Source: Symbiodinium natans
Lineage: Eukaryota; Sar; Dinophyceae; Suessiales; Symbiodiniaceae
Length of the DNA: 64,000 nt
Direction of reading: 5' to 3'
NCBI GenBank assembly: GCA_905221605.1
Contig: CAJNDS010000542.1
Span: 1 to 64,000, forward strand
Of this stretch, positions 42,573-55,200 are shown piece after piece. Position 1 is the first letter of the stretch; every line of letters starts with the position of its first letter. The notes under the pieces were generated by a model, which saw nothing but the letters and a program-made list of their open reading frames with translations, searched no databases and was not told the origin of the DNA. The translations under genes were made by a program, and so were the position numbers.

Positions 42573-42782
42573 AAAACCCACGCCAAACGCGCTTTTTTCG
42601 CGCAGAAAGAGGGCCATGACCAAATAGCTTGCGCCACAACCCTAAAAGAGGGTGGTTTCCTAGCGATCCATGGGTTCCAGGGGATGCAATGAGTGTATTC
42701 CGTGGCGTCCCGTTTCAATCTAACGCTATATAGCTGCAACATAGGCTTTGAGAGTCAACATCATAACGTTCGACCTTTTTTT

Positions 42783-42912
42783 GACACGGTCTTTTCGCGT
42801 AAAAGAGTTTGTTTTTTGACGGGGCTTTTTCGCAGAAAAGATTTTTTTGACACAGTCTTTTCGCACAAAAAAGTATTTTTGACACGGTTTTTTCGCACAA
42901 ATGACCTTTTTT
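42783..42912. repeat. ~33-bp tandem repeat, four copies
   Basis: GACACGGTCTTTTCGC-like units start at 42,783, 42,818, 42,849 and 42,881. A related fragment (TTTTTTCGCGCAGAAAG) is at 42,590. A run of 13 G follows at about 42,920. Confidence 0.88.
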
Positions 42913-42939
42913 CTTTCGCTGGGGGGGGGGGGGGTTTAA

Positions 42940-43510
42940 TGCGTTCATTTCGTCTTCATTTCGTTGCAACGGTTCCGGCTGAAGTTTATTGCATTCATTT
43001 CGTTGCAACGATTCAGCGGAATTCCTTCGTGCATTTCGTCTTCATTTCGTCCCAATGACTCCGCCTGGAATTTCTCGCATGCATTTCGTCTTCATTTCTT
43101 TGCTTTTTCCGTCCGGCATTTCTTGTGCGCATTTCGTCTTCATTCCGTCGAAATGACTCCACTTGGTTCTTCCGTTCATTTCGTCTACATTTCCCTGCGA
43201 CGATTGCGACTGGGGTTTCTTCCGTTTTCGTTGCAAGGGTTGCGCTTGAAGTTTCTTCCTTCATTTCGTTGCAATGATTGCGCGCGGAATTTGTTGCCTG
43301 CTTTTCGTTTTCAAAACGTTGCAACGATTCCGCCTGGAATGCTTGTGTGCGTTTCGTCTTCATTTCGTTGCAATGGTTCCGCCCGGAAATTCTGGTGCGC
43401 ATGTCGTCTTCATTCCGTCACAATTGCTCCGCCTGGTTTTCCCGTTCATTTTCGTCTTCGTTTCCTTGCAACGATTCCGCCTGGATTTTTTGCGCACATT
43501 TCGTCTTCCC
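42940..43510. repeat. ~57-bp minisatellite, first locus
   Basis: About ten degenerate copies of a unit carrying GCATTTCGTCTTCATTTCG, TTGCAACGATTCCGCCTGG and AATTTCTTG. As 57 is a multiple of three, one plus-strand frame stays open through it as a repetitive false ORF. A second locus of the same repeat, in the same orientation, is at 48,885-49,110. Confidence 0.93.
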
Positions 43511-46500
43511 CGGATTCTGGTACAAGGTTTGTAAACTCAACAAGTTGCCAGTTGTTCTTGGAGTTGTTGGACCCTCCTCAACGCACAGTTGGAAGGCATT
43601 GAGTTTCCAGTTGTCATGAGCCCAACGGTGGGGTTTCCAAACCCAAACCGCAACCGTGTGACGTGTGGCAGCCTTCCGGTGTTGAAGTGGCTTTAAAAGT
43701 GCAGTGTCGCGGTGGAAAAGGCGACAGCAACATCTTGGAAATCTTACGTCCATGGATTCGAAGGTTTGTTTTCTGCCGAGCTGCGGCAGTATGTTTCTCA
43801 CGAATTTGATAAAGTATACAGTATACCCCAAGCGCAGCTTCTCCTCAATGCGTCCCACTGTCCCAGCATTCACTGCGCAACGCTGCAAGTGTGGAATCGA
43901 ATCAGCCTTGGCAAGAAAACAACAAGCGACAGCAGATCAAGCAGGAAAGAAGCAGTGCAAGGGAGCCACGCGTTCTGCACGTCTGAAGTGCTGTGATGTT
44001 GAGGTTCAAGCACTTGTGCGGGCCAACGTGCCGCAATGGAGTGTGAGAGCTTGCAGATATCCGCCGATCCTTAATGCAGCCATTCTAAGATTCTATGCTA
44101 TCTTCTAGCGTGAGAAACAAGCCAGAAGCTTCGACAATTGGGCCTTAGTTGCGTAGTTGTACTGTGCAGAAACATGTGACAGTTCTGGTCAGTTGCGCCC
44201 GTCATGAAAACAGACATTTCTTTGGATGATTCACCAGGCCACGAGACTTTGTGATTGCTTGCGCTGCGGAGTACCCATGTTTGTATACCTTGAATGTTGG
44301 CAGTTGCTTCTGATCCTCCCCTTCAAGCAACGCCAAAAGGCAGCCTTTCAGTTTCTTGCGCGTCCACAACGCAATGTTTAGGAGTTGTTCAGGGACCGTC
44401 GCCGTAGACCCACTGCCAAGAGTACAGAATGCCTTCCCCTGAGGGCTAGGGTTTCTGGTGATGTCGTTGTTTGTATATATATATATATGTGGGCCGAGGT
44501 ACTGGTACTCAGGTCTCCCTGTTCAGCAATCGAAGCGTCCGTCGCACTGTCGCAGGTTTTTTATTTGCCGTCTTTGCAAGAATCCGTGGTTGTGTGACGT
44601 GAACGTTCCAGCCAGGTGATTCCTTCAACCGATGATGCAAAGCTTCAGGTGTGCAGCTGTGTGATGGTTCAGCATTGATTGTCAGCTCGAGCAACCGTTG
44701 AGACCAGCCGAAGTAATTATATTATCGTGATTCTGGCTGTGAGTTTTCTTTGTGTGCAGATCAATGGTTTTGGCTCTTTGCCTGTGTCCTTTTCCTGTGT
44801 TCGGGGTTTTGCTGCGATCTGCGATCTGTGATTTTCTGTGACTCAGCTAGCTGTGCTCGTCCATGTGTTCAGAGCCGTGGGTTTTGCCATGATTTGATGC
44901 AGCTGGGGCTACTACGTTCACGTCAAAGTGTTCGCTTTTGCGGTGCAAATGTTGAAAAGTATCCACCAGCCCCCAAGGCGGGAGAGGAGGCCCTCACCAC
45001 ATCCTGACAACCTAAACCTTGAGTAACCTTGAATCCTCTAAAGTGATCAAAACCCCTAAACCTCCAAGCAGGATGCTGCATTTTGAATGGATGGGCGCAG
45101 GGGCCGGCATTCAAGGGGAAGAGGGGAGGGGAGGGGAGGGCCCGCAGAAACAACTCCTTCGCCAAAACCCTCCCAGTGGCCTTTCCGGGACGAGATAGCG
45201 TGGGATTCATAGACGTTTCAAGAATTTCACGTAAGAGAAGGACAAGAACAAATGCGTGGCCACTAACTAAAGGACGCTCACTCAGACTGAAATTTTGATT
45301 TCCCCCTCCAACTTAAGTCTCAGGATTCATTGGTGTGTTCAACTGTTGCAACTACGTTGGGCGCGACCGCTACAAGGTAGCTACGACAGTCATGCAGAAA
45401 CTTCAGCCAAATCACAGACCCGTGCACATAGACTTTCGGAGTCACAGCTCGCGCACATACACGAATACAGCCACACCAACACAGCAAAACGCAACAAAGT
45501 TCCACCCGTGCACAAACACAAAACACAGCCACATGGCAAATTCATAGACCTGCAAGCATAATTTGGCCATTCCTGGGCACTCAAGTATTACTGTAGCAGG
45601 CTGAGTGAGTGTGGGTGGGTGAGCGAGCGAGTGCAGGAGAGAACGTGCGTGTGTAAGGCAATGCTTTCATGTGCCTTGTGGCAGGAGCCAGGGGCGCTTG
45701 AAGTTGGTGAGGCTCCGGGCTAGATGTGCACTGGCGTTCATATTTGTCCCAGGGTTTCGCAGCTGTCTCGGCTGGAGGCTGACCTGAACAAATCCGACTC
45801 GTTGTATGCTCGGCTCATCGAGATTGACTCGGCCGTAAGTAGCAGCTGTGATCTCGGTTTCGTTCCAGTGGTGCAAGCATGCCCTGGACGTGATGCATGA
45901 CTGATTCGCGGAGTGATGGTTCCAGGTTGTTGCACATTGTTCAGTGGCAATCTGTGCTGGGGTGTCCAGGGCTTACTTATACTGGCAGCCAGTACACTGG
46001 AGATGGCGTTGAAAGTGCAGGGGACGCTAAGGTGTGGCCGTGGCAGTGAGGTGAAGTTTCTGATATTCGCGACAATGTGTTTTAATGGCATGTGTACAGC
46101 TTTAGAACATTCCACTTCCAGCACTTGCTGTTGCATATACAACTGCACCGACTGTACCTGTTTTGCACATATAGAGCTGAGACAGTGGCAGAGCTCTTCA
46201 ATGCAAATTTCCCCGCCAGTGGCTTTGGGCCCTCCTGACGCTAGTCTGTGTTACTACGCGCTACTCCGTGGACACTGGTGCCTGGGCTTCACAGGCTTCA
46301 CACCTAGGGTGTGGACAGGGTTTTACTGTGTTATGTTTTTAAACTTTTATACTCGTCGCATTTCCTGCAGCCAGGGACACCAGGTGTGGCTTCCAAGAAA
46401 GCGAACCATGGAGCGTGGATCGAGCCAGGGAAAAACGTGGCAGTGCGTTGCAGTGTGTTGCGACTCCTAGCGTGACGGGCCAATGCCCAAAGAATCCCTC

Positions 46501-48884
46501 GGGAGCAAGCATGTTGACGGAAATGCTAGAATCTGCTAGAAGCCTCCCGCAGCGTTCGGCCCAAGATTGACCCAGCCAAATATAGGAAGCATGGGTGTCC
46601 TTGCGCTGACGCCGGAAATCTGGCGGAGGATGACGCTCCAACAACAAGAAGCCTACGTCGCACTTATGGAGGTTCAACTGGAACGGTACAAGAAGGTGGG
46701 GAAGCTTTCAACAAGCAGCGGCCTCCTTGCTTTTGTTGCCCTGTGCCAGGCGGAAGCCTTCTTCAACACCGTCCACTCGAATGCCATACGCCCAGAGCGA
46801 TTCTGAAATTCCGCTGTGTGCAGCGCCTAAGTGTGTCGTCCAGTGAAGCAGTTCGGTGTGTTATCAGTGCAGAATTCGTTTGCAAGTCACTGGCGCAAGC
46901 TATTCCGGACGTTGCTGAACATAGCAGCTGCAATTAGTCGATTCGGGCAAAACGTGTCTGGCTCTGCTATGTCTGCAGCCCGGGCTTTGAGTACTAGCAG
47001 AGTCTGTTGCCGAGTCTGCAAGCCCATAACTGCCATACCTGCCATAACTGCCATAACTGCCATAACGGCTACCAAAACAGAACATTTGTCCACAATGAAG
47101 GGCGCGGGGCGAGCTCAGGTAACAGGTTGGGTGGATTCGTGGACATGTGGAATGTTCAGCTGTTGCTGTGAACCCGCAAGACGCTCAGATGCCCAGCAAG
47201 TGTGTTGCTGTAGCTGGTTGCATTGAGTGGCGCAGGACTGAGTCGAAACTTTTGCCTGGAGGCCACACAGGTTATCGAGGAAGTTGTTGTGGCCTGAAGT
47301 TGCGGCCATACAGATGCTTGGGGCGCCAAGTCCTCGGAGCACTCAAGCTTCAAGCTCACCCTTATGCAGGAAGGGGCAGTTGCGTTGGCCCGTTCTCCCC
47401 CGCCGCAGTAGCAGAATGCCAGACGCAGGATTGCCTCGAAAACGGCCCCGGGGTCGACAGCCCAGGCGCCGCACTTGGCTTTCATTCTGTGCAGTTTGCC
47501 TCTACAACATGGCGTGCTGGGGATTCTTTGGGATTGCCTTTCAACGTCTTCTTACTGAGTTGATTCCAAGTAGTTGTGCGTGTCGTTGTCATCCGAATCA
47601 CAGCGCCGTCGAGTGCAACCCATGATCTCCGGGCCTTCGGCGTTGGAAGCCGGCGCTCTTGCAAGACGTTTTTCAACATTTTGGTATGTTGGGAGCGCAT
47701 TAATCGGTGTGAAAAATCTTGAAGATGCACAGCTTCAAGCTAGAGCTTTACGTGTGGTCTTGCAGCGTAACTAGCTGTAGATTCTGTTCGGGCATTTGTC
47801 TTGCGGACGCTTCATATTGCAAGACTCCTTCGAGTCTGTAGAGTCGTAGAGACGTAGAAAGATCAGCTGCAGAGGCACCATTGTTGGCGGCCACGGGAAT
47901 GGGATCTGGCAGCAACGGCTCAGCCAATGGTTGCCATCCAGCACTCCGTCTTCTGCATCATGCTAGTGCATCATGCTTGAGTTCATCCGTCCAGCTTAAG
48001 GACATGACTGGCAAATGTGTGTCGCGCGCTGACGGGGTGCTGGTGACAAGCTCCAGGAAAGGATTCCTGACCTTGGAAGTCCCAAGCCTAAATAATAGCT
48101 TCCAAGTCTCTCAAAAGATCGCTGCGTCCAAGCTGCTTGAACTGGCGCAACTCACGCTTCCATTGCAACTGACGTCTGGCGGCAGCCTTCGATCGCCTTT
48201 GATTTTTGCACTGGCTCGCTCGATGCTCGAGGCGCCTCTGGCGCTTCTGGCGCCTCTGGTGCTTCGCGACATCAGAGTACATGGTGACGTCGTGTTCTGC
48301 TTCTTGGAGTGGTTGATGGCAAAAACGAGCCGGACATCCTAATGACCCGTTCCTAGCCATGTATTTGCTCTACCTTGACAACGCAGCTGTCATCAATATG
48401 AAGCGTATTTTCGCTTGATCTGGAGTCTTCAACTCGGAGTGATGCCCTCAGGAGGCACATCTACTACTGAATCTATGCATTTGCCAGAGAGATCTGGATC
48501 GTGGTTGGGAAGCTTCCGGCAGGAGTGGCGTGCGTGGTTCGTGCAGGCTGGCTGCCAATGCATCACCTTGCCACTTGCAGGCGAGTACAGACTCCGTTGC
48601 CGCTGGATGATCGACAGAGGCATACGGCCACTACAGCCACACTGCGCAAAACAATGTGAATTGCCTCAATTGCCTCAAGCAGGGCTCAGGAACCGAAGTC
48701 TTAGTTACTTAGTTGTGGAATGTGATGCGGCATGTGTCAGTGTTTGTGAGACAGGCTGCGCCCTTACAGAATCCCAGCGAATCCCAGGAACGTTCAGAAT
48801 GTCTGGGAATTCCTCGAAAACTTCAGGCTTAGGAAGTCCTGGGATATCCTAAGAAAACCTCCTGGAATCTATTCCATTATGTTG
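43511..48884. other. No confident gene; possible isolated exons
   Basis: Open frames at 43,712-43,996, 46,567-46,806 and 47,881-48,342 (all plus) have protein-like composition but no known motif. A hydrophobic stretch near 47,490-47,570 (YNMACWGFFGIAFQRLLTELIP) follows a good 3' splice-site sequence (ATTCTGTGCAG) and could be a membrane-protein exon. Other features are a TATATATATATATATG run at 44,464-44,490, a G-quadruplex-capable GAGGGGAGGGGAGGGGAGGG at about 45,120, and CCATAACTG triplication at about 47,030-47,065. Confidence 0.45.
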
Positions 48885-49110
48885 CGTTCATTTCGTCTTT
48901 TTTTCCGTTGCAACGATTCCTCCCGGAGTTTTTTCCGTTCATTTCGTCATTCTCGTCTTCGTTCGTTGCAATGATTCCGCCCGGATTTTCTGGCGCACAT
49001 TTCGTCTTCATTCCGTCGCAATGGCTCCTCCTGGTTTTTCCTTTCGTTTCGTCTTGCAGCGACTCCGCCCTAAGTTTCTTGAGTGCCTTTCGTCCTCATT
49101 TCGTCGCAAA
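48885..49110. repeat. ~57-bp minisatellite, second locus
   Basis: Four to five copies of the unit seen at 42,940-43,510, same orientation, 6 kb away, for example GTTGCAACGATTCC and CATTTCGTCTTCATTCCGTCG. Confidence 0.92.
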
Positions 49111-50549
49111 TAGGTTCTGCCAAAGCAAGCTTCCCTCAAAACCTTCTGATCAAGGTGATGAAAGCTTAGTGCTCGCCTCAAGGCAAACGCTTTCGGGTTC
49201 AGGACACACGGCAGGCTGCGACCTTCAAAGAAACAAGGGGGGGCATCCTTCTTGAGACTCGAGATATGCTTTGCCACCGCACACGTGTTCACGAGCGTCA
49301 CAGCCGAACACTTGCAGCTGCAGTTTGACAGTAAGTTGCTGCAGTGGACAAGCTAGAGGTCTTTGGTTCAGCCGAGCGACTGCGGGTGATAGCCCACTAG
49401 ATCTCTTTGCCAACAACAGGAACCAACAAGTCCTACGATTTCCACCCACTCACGGCTGTTGGTAGAGTACAGTAGCATTTGCCAGACGGCCGCGGAGGGT
49501 CGAGTTTCTCCTCTTGAATGGTTTTGGTAGCACAGGCAAGCCTCATACAAGGGGTGTAGGGCATGTGGTGCTTCGCGCGGCATTTGGCCCAACTCGACCA
49601 GAAAGTTTTAATTGAGTCTATGTATAAGCTTACAGCATGTCGGGGCGGAGAGTTCTTCCCAAGGCTTTGCTGAGCAGTCGCAAGCAGAAGTTCCATTTTC
49701 AACTCACATGAGCCCCTCTGTTCACAACTTACAGATTACTGTAGGGTTCCGGCGCTTCCTTTCCCAACATGCCAGATGAGGGCCTCCAGGGCCCTTCGGG
49801 CTGCAAGCTGCAAGGACAGTGCATAGTGTTCTCTTCGAGCATCAACTCCCCCCCCCCCTCGGGCCCCCCTCAACTAGTGGAATCGTGTGGGTGGGGGGGA
49901 GGGGGGGTGGTAGTCGAACTCCATTTTCCATTCCATTAATGGTTAATCTCGTGGTGAAACTTTACGGGACAAAACCCTCCCTTTTGGGACAGCGGGGTAG
50001 CAGACACCGGGCGGAACCAGGATAAAGCCGACTGCCTGATCTCGCTTTTTCTAGAAAAGCGTGGCATGCATCCAGTGGTTCAAAATGGACTGGGTTCCAG
50101 ATTGGGTAACCCTTCGCCCTAGAAAAACCGGGGTAAACTTCGAGCCAAATAGCATACACCAATGCGCCCAAGGTTTAGGGATGAGGGGAAATTCAGGATG
50201 TACCCCCTCATTCCGATACAGTGCGTAGCATCATCATCATCATCATCATCAGCACTAGGAGCAGTGGTAGCAGGTTAGTAGTATCAGCATGATTTGCAGT
50301 GTTACCACTGTTTTTGCATTCATTTTTGTTTTTTAATGACTAGTTGTCGTAGTCGTAGCTGATTCAACCAGCAGCCGTGGCAGCTAAGGTGTCTCGCTTG
50401 CCGTGGCATTGAGTGGCCTAGGGCAGCACTGGAGGCATCTCTCCGAGACCAAGGTGCGCACAGTGTCGACAGCCGCATGTTCGCAGTGAAACGTGGTAAG
50501 AAGTGCCGCGAAAACATCCCCAGCACAAAACACCAACCCCGGCGGCGGC
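49111..50549. other. Non-coding; G/C runs
   Basis: No gene recognised. A C-run at about 49,848-49,869 faces a G-rich tract (GTGGGTGGGGGGGA...) at about 49,888-49,912, able to form a hairpin or a G-quadruplex. A CATCATCAT run is at 50,229-50,250. Confidence 0.55.
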
Positions 50550-50760
50550 GGCAGCAGCAGCAAACAACAGCAGCAAACAACAACAGCAAACAACAACAGC
50601 AAACAACAACAGCAAACAACAACAGCAGCAAACAACAACAGCAAACAGCAACAGCAACAGCAACAGCGACGACAACGACGACGACGACAACAGCAGCAGC
50701 AGCAGCAGCAGTAGCAGCAACAACAACAATAAACATAATGACAATGACAATGATAGAAGC
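50550..50760. repeat. CAA/CAG-rich tandem repeat, partly 13-bp period
   Basis: From about 50,570 the unit CAAACAACAACAG repeats with a 13-bp period, then passes into CAG, GAC and CAA triplets. Because 13 is not a multiple of three, all frames give runs of Gln, Asn or Thr in turn, which argues against a coding role for most of it. Confidence 0.92.
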
Positions 50761-52246
50761 AATGTTAAAGGAAGAAAATGTCAACACCAACACCAACAGC
50801 AACTACATGACCAGTATTTTGACTTGACTAGTACGAAGCAGCAGAATGTCAGTATGTTTTTAACACCTACTGATAGGAAATACGTGTAGGATAGTCACAA
50901 GAGAAAGTAGAGACTTATACCTGTGACGGGCGTTGCTTGTCGTGCGAACAATACGGCTGTATCATGCTGCCTTTGATCGCCCTCACTGCCACGTGTCGCA
51001 TCACATCATTTGGCGGCCATGAGTGCTAGCTTCAACGTTCGCGATCATCATTACCACCACCATCAACAGGGCACCGTCGGGTTTGGGCTTTCGGATCGAG
51101 GGTGCAGGACACTGAGAGAGAGAGAGAGAGAGAGACGTTGAGTAGAAGCTCAAAGCTCCAAGCCATCCCAACTCCTAAATCCTCTCTAAACTCCCTAAGT
51201 CCCAAGCTTTTAAACCCAAACCCTGCATATGCCCCGACGCCTCCAAGGATTATTATGACAATTTCTTGAGCCACGCCTGGTTGAGCTCTGGATGGCTGCT
51301 CCTGGGCCCAAAGGAAGAAGGTCTCGCGTACTTTGTGAGTTTTTAGGGTTTTAGGGTTTCAGGGTTTTAGGGTTTCAGGGTTTTAGGGTTTTAGGGTTCT
51401 AGGGTTTTAGGGATTTCGGGCTTTAGGGGTTCAGGGCTTTTAATGCAAAGAAAGAGGTCGGGGTGAGCAACCTTTCGGCTGTTTTGGGTGGCAACAAGTC
51501 CTTTAAAAGTCCTAAGTTTCACCTTCACATGCACGGACACTGGACACGTAGGTGTGTAGTTTAGGGAGACGTGGATTAAAGGCTTGAGCCTTAAGTGAGT
51601 CTACATCTTTGAAGAGACTTCATGAAGACACCGGAGGCTTGCAACCACTTGGGGCACCATAGTCCAGTGAGTGGTAGTCGTCGCAGGCGAAAATTCAGTG
51701 AAGTTGAGTCCAGTCTTTTGGTTTGTACAGTACAGTACCCCCACTGCGTCCGGTGATGTGGGGCTCCTGCTTCCCTTCCCTATGCTCAAATTGCCAGGAA
51801 GTATCTGTCGCTGCTTATCCTTTTCAACGCAGAGGCCGCCATGGTGTCTACGATCCTGATGTCCGTTCTGATTGGTGTGCTTCGCATGATGGCCATCCTG
51901 CCGAACATGGTCTGGACGCAGCTTCCGTGCTATGTATTCTATTTTGTGATGCTCGCCCCTTGACAGCAAGTGAGTGACGCCTCAGATGTGAGGGCCTATA
52001 GGGCCTAGGTTCGGCCTGGTTGGGTGAGAAGGATTTACATCTTTCACGAAGCACTTGCGAAGCACTTGCTGTTGTTATCTTTGCACTTCACTACCTGGAG
52101 AGTAATCGCTTAAGGCTTGAAGAGTCATGGCAATGCCGAACGTAAGTCTGCATATGCATGGCATCTGCTGGTGTTTATCCAGCGTTGTGAAGGAATCCCG
52201 AACCAGTGAACCAGGCTTTTTGGCAGCCGATACGTGGTATTTTCAG
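50761..52246. other. No confident gene; low-complexity and telomere-like tracts
   Basis: GAGAGA run at 51,113-51,134. Degenerate GGGTTTTAGGGTTTCA telomere-like run at 51,338-51,440. A hydrophobic plus-strand stretch at 51,849-51,963 (MVSTILMSVLIGVLRMM) after a plausible 3' splice site could be an N-terminal membrane exon of the gene described at 52,247-56,785, but I could not make its splice phase fit. Confidence 0.5.
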
Positions 52247-55200
52247 ATCGCCTCGCGTCGTCTTCCTTGACCGTCTCTGCATCCCGCAAGATGACGAGGA
52301 CCAGAATGGGGGGTTTTTACAGTGGGTCTACGATGGTCTACGTATATTGTCGGTTCTCTGGGCACGACAGGGGGTTCTTAGCAGGGATTCTGACAAGTTG
52401 TTAGGCTTTGGGGCCAGGGATGTCTGTATGCATATACGTACGCATGTAGGGCACGTAAACTATGTATTTAATGTACTCATTGCACGTAATGTATGTCAAG
52501 CAAGTATGTAGTGGATGATTTGCATGTAAAATGTGTGTAATGCAAGATACGTATGTAACGTGTGCTGAATGTCTGTGTGTCGTATGTGTTGTATGTAACG
52601 TATGCGCTGCAGGAATGGTACGTGTTGTAGTTAACGTGTGTGATGTATGTGGTGTATGCAATATGCAATGTATGCAATGTATGCAATGTATGCAATGTAT
52701 GCAATGTATGCAATGTATGCAATGTATGCAATGTATGCAATGTATGCAATGTATGCAATGTATGCAATGTATGCAATGTATGTAATGTATGTAATGTATG
52801 TAATGCATGTAATGCATGTAATGTATGTAATTTCTGTAATGCATGTATGTAATGTATGTAGTGTGTTAAATGTATGGCGTGTCTGCGATGTATCGATGCA
52901 TCGATGTACCGATGCATGCATGCATGCATGCATGCATGCATGCATGGATGTATGTCTGTATGCATGTATGTATGTATGTATTTATTTGCGTAGGTGTGTG
53001 TGTGTGTATGTATGTATGTATGAATGTATGTATGAATGTATGAATGTATGAATGTATGAATGTATGAATGTATGAATGTATGAATGTATGAATGTATGAA
53101 TGTATGTATGTATGTATGTATGTATGCATGTACATTGGTGTGCACATGTGTGCACCAGGGCTTCTCGGTCGACGACCGCTTCTTACGCACAGCCATACTA
53201 AGGTGCGAGTGTGGTATGGTGTTCGCATCTACGTATATGTGCACAGCATTGACTTTCTTGCGAGCCTAGTCAGATTGTTGTAGCCCTGGCAGCGATAGTT
53301 GTGCTGTCCCACAGAGCAACTCATTCTCTCACGGCGTGACATAGTTGGAGTGAGAGCGTACGTCGATGCTTTTTTTGCAACAAATGCTTCGCCGAATGAA
53401 AAGCATTGACCCACACAGCATGATAGTGTGATCGCTGGTCGTGCCATAAAAGTAGAAGAGCGTGCTTAGCATTTCGTTGTCAGTGCGACTCCCTCCCATG
53501 CAGCACCCTCAATTATCTTTGTGTCGTCATTGTCTGTTGATTGAGTCTTCCTTGCCGTGGGCGTTTGTTTTTGTCTACCAATCCTTCGCCGCGGCTTTGG
53601 TGTGGGATGCTTGATAGACAAAGTGCCAGGAGAAGAAAGCCGCAGGTATCCGCGGGCTTGCTGGTTACTTGGATCGAACACGCACCTTGACCGTCTTGTG
53701 GTCGAATGACTACTTTGGCCGACTCTGGTGTCTTGGCTGCCGTCGACAAGCCCCACAGCGGCTGGAGGATTCATCTGAACCGACCTAAACATGGGGCGTG
53801 GGCTTTGGGGAAAAGGGTTATGGGTGAGGCTTCAGTTGCGCGATTCTCGCGCGATCAGAGGAGGGCCGCGCCCCAACACTGCGCAGTGCAAGACGTGCTC
53901 ACCAGCAATACGAGCAGGGAGTAAGGATTATCAAGTTGCGGTTCTGAGTGCCTCCGGTTCTCATCTTGGAGGCAAGCTATCATGTCGTGCGGAGCGAACT
54001 TGTGGCCGGAAGTCTAGGGAAATCCGATGCCTGCGGGTGCTCAACTGTATCTAAGAAGTGAAAGGTTCAGTGTCCCTAGTATGTGCATTCGGTAGTTTGA
54101 GTTCTAAGTGGTCATTATGTACTTTGGATGGCACATGCTGATGCAGTAGGCTTGTTTACAGTTACAAATGCTGTGTTTGCTGAACAACAACAAGGTGAAA
54201 AAGGGATGAGAGCAAATAAGGTGCGTGTTTGAGCTGGCCACTTTTCTCCGGAATCGGTGCAACCGGACGATCCAGCTCCTGCCAGTGGAGATGTCCATGC
54301 TCGCCTTTCTGATAGGTCTCTGCTACAGCATGGTAAACCTGGCCCACCGGGTCATCAACGAGGCACGCAACATCACCGGCCCTGATTATGATGGTAGAAT
54401 CGAAACAGCCCCCTGGCTGGCCACCTTGAGAGCCACTGGTTGGGTGGCAGTGATTGGTAGCCCTTTGGTTCCGTTCTACATCTATCTCGGCTTGGACTTC
54501 ACGATGAAACTTCGCCTCCTGCCCACGCAGCTGCACACTTTCGATGCTCGAAAGGCTAGCTGCTACTGCTGCACGGTGCCTGGGGCCTTGTTTGGCTTGA
54601 AGTTTTGAGTCCTTCTCTGAGTCTGTGGAGTCGTGATCTGGAAAAAATACTTAGGTGGACCATACGGACCCTGTGAGCAAGGCTGCCATCTTCTGCGACC
54701 GACAGCTGATCCTGGAAAAGCTGACGGAGTGGTATGGCTGGTATGGAGACCCCGAAGACTGCGAAGACACGGATAAGGGGGTCGATATAGCGATTGAGCA
54801 GTTCAACCACCTGGTGCGCAAGGAGCTCGCAGATGTCTTCCTTGACATGATGTCGGGCCGAGATGTTCTGTGGCAGTACATCTACCTGTTGATCGGCCTG
54901 AGTCTTGTCCAGGCAAAGCCAAGAAAAAGCCGAAAACATGTTTGGGTCCCGAGCATGGACAGTGCGTAACCGTATGCTCAAGCTTCACTCCAGTGACGCA
55001 GGGTCCTTCCAGCGAAGGCTGAGTGGTTATGTCAGTCTTCCGAAGTTTCTAAAGGTCTGAGAAGACCGTCCAGGCCGTAGATCGACGTGTCGTCGCCTTG
55101 TGCCATTTTCTGGTTTCACGAAAAGGACTTGACTTGCATCAATGGAAAGGGTTTAGGGGTTGTAGGGTTTAGGGCCTGGTCGTCAGGGTTAAGCCTAAGC

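Noticed and set aside
42964-43602. 212-residue plus-strand ORF with repeated ISLQRFRL-type peptides
   Set aside because: Product of the 57-bp minisatellite, whose period is divisible by three.
50477-50889. Poly-Gln/Asn/Thr ORFs
   Set aside because: The 13-bp repeat period makes all three frames open in turn; no flanking coding sequence.
52477-53244. Long His-Thr-Leu / Thr-Tyr-Ile-His repeat ORF, minus strand
   Set aside because: ATGT-type microsatellite in an intron; no unique sequence with coding character.
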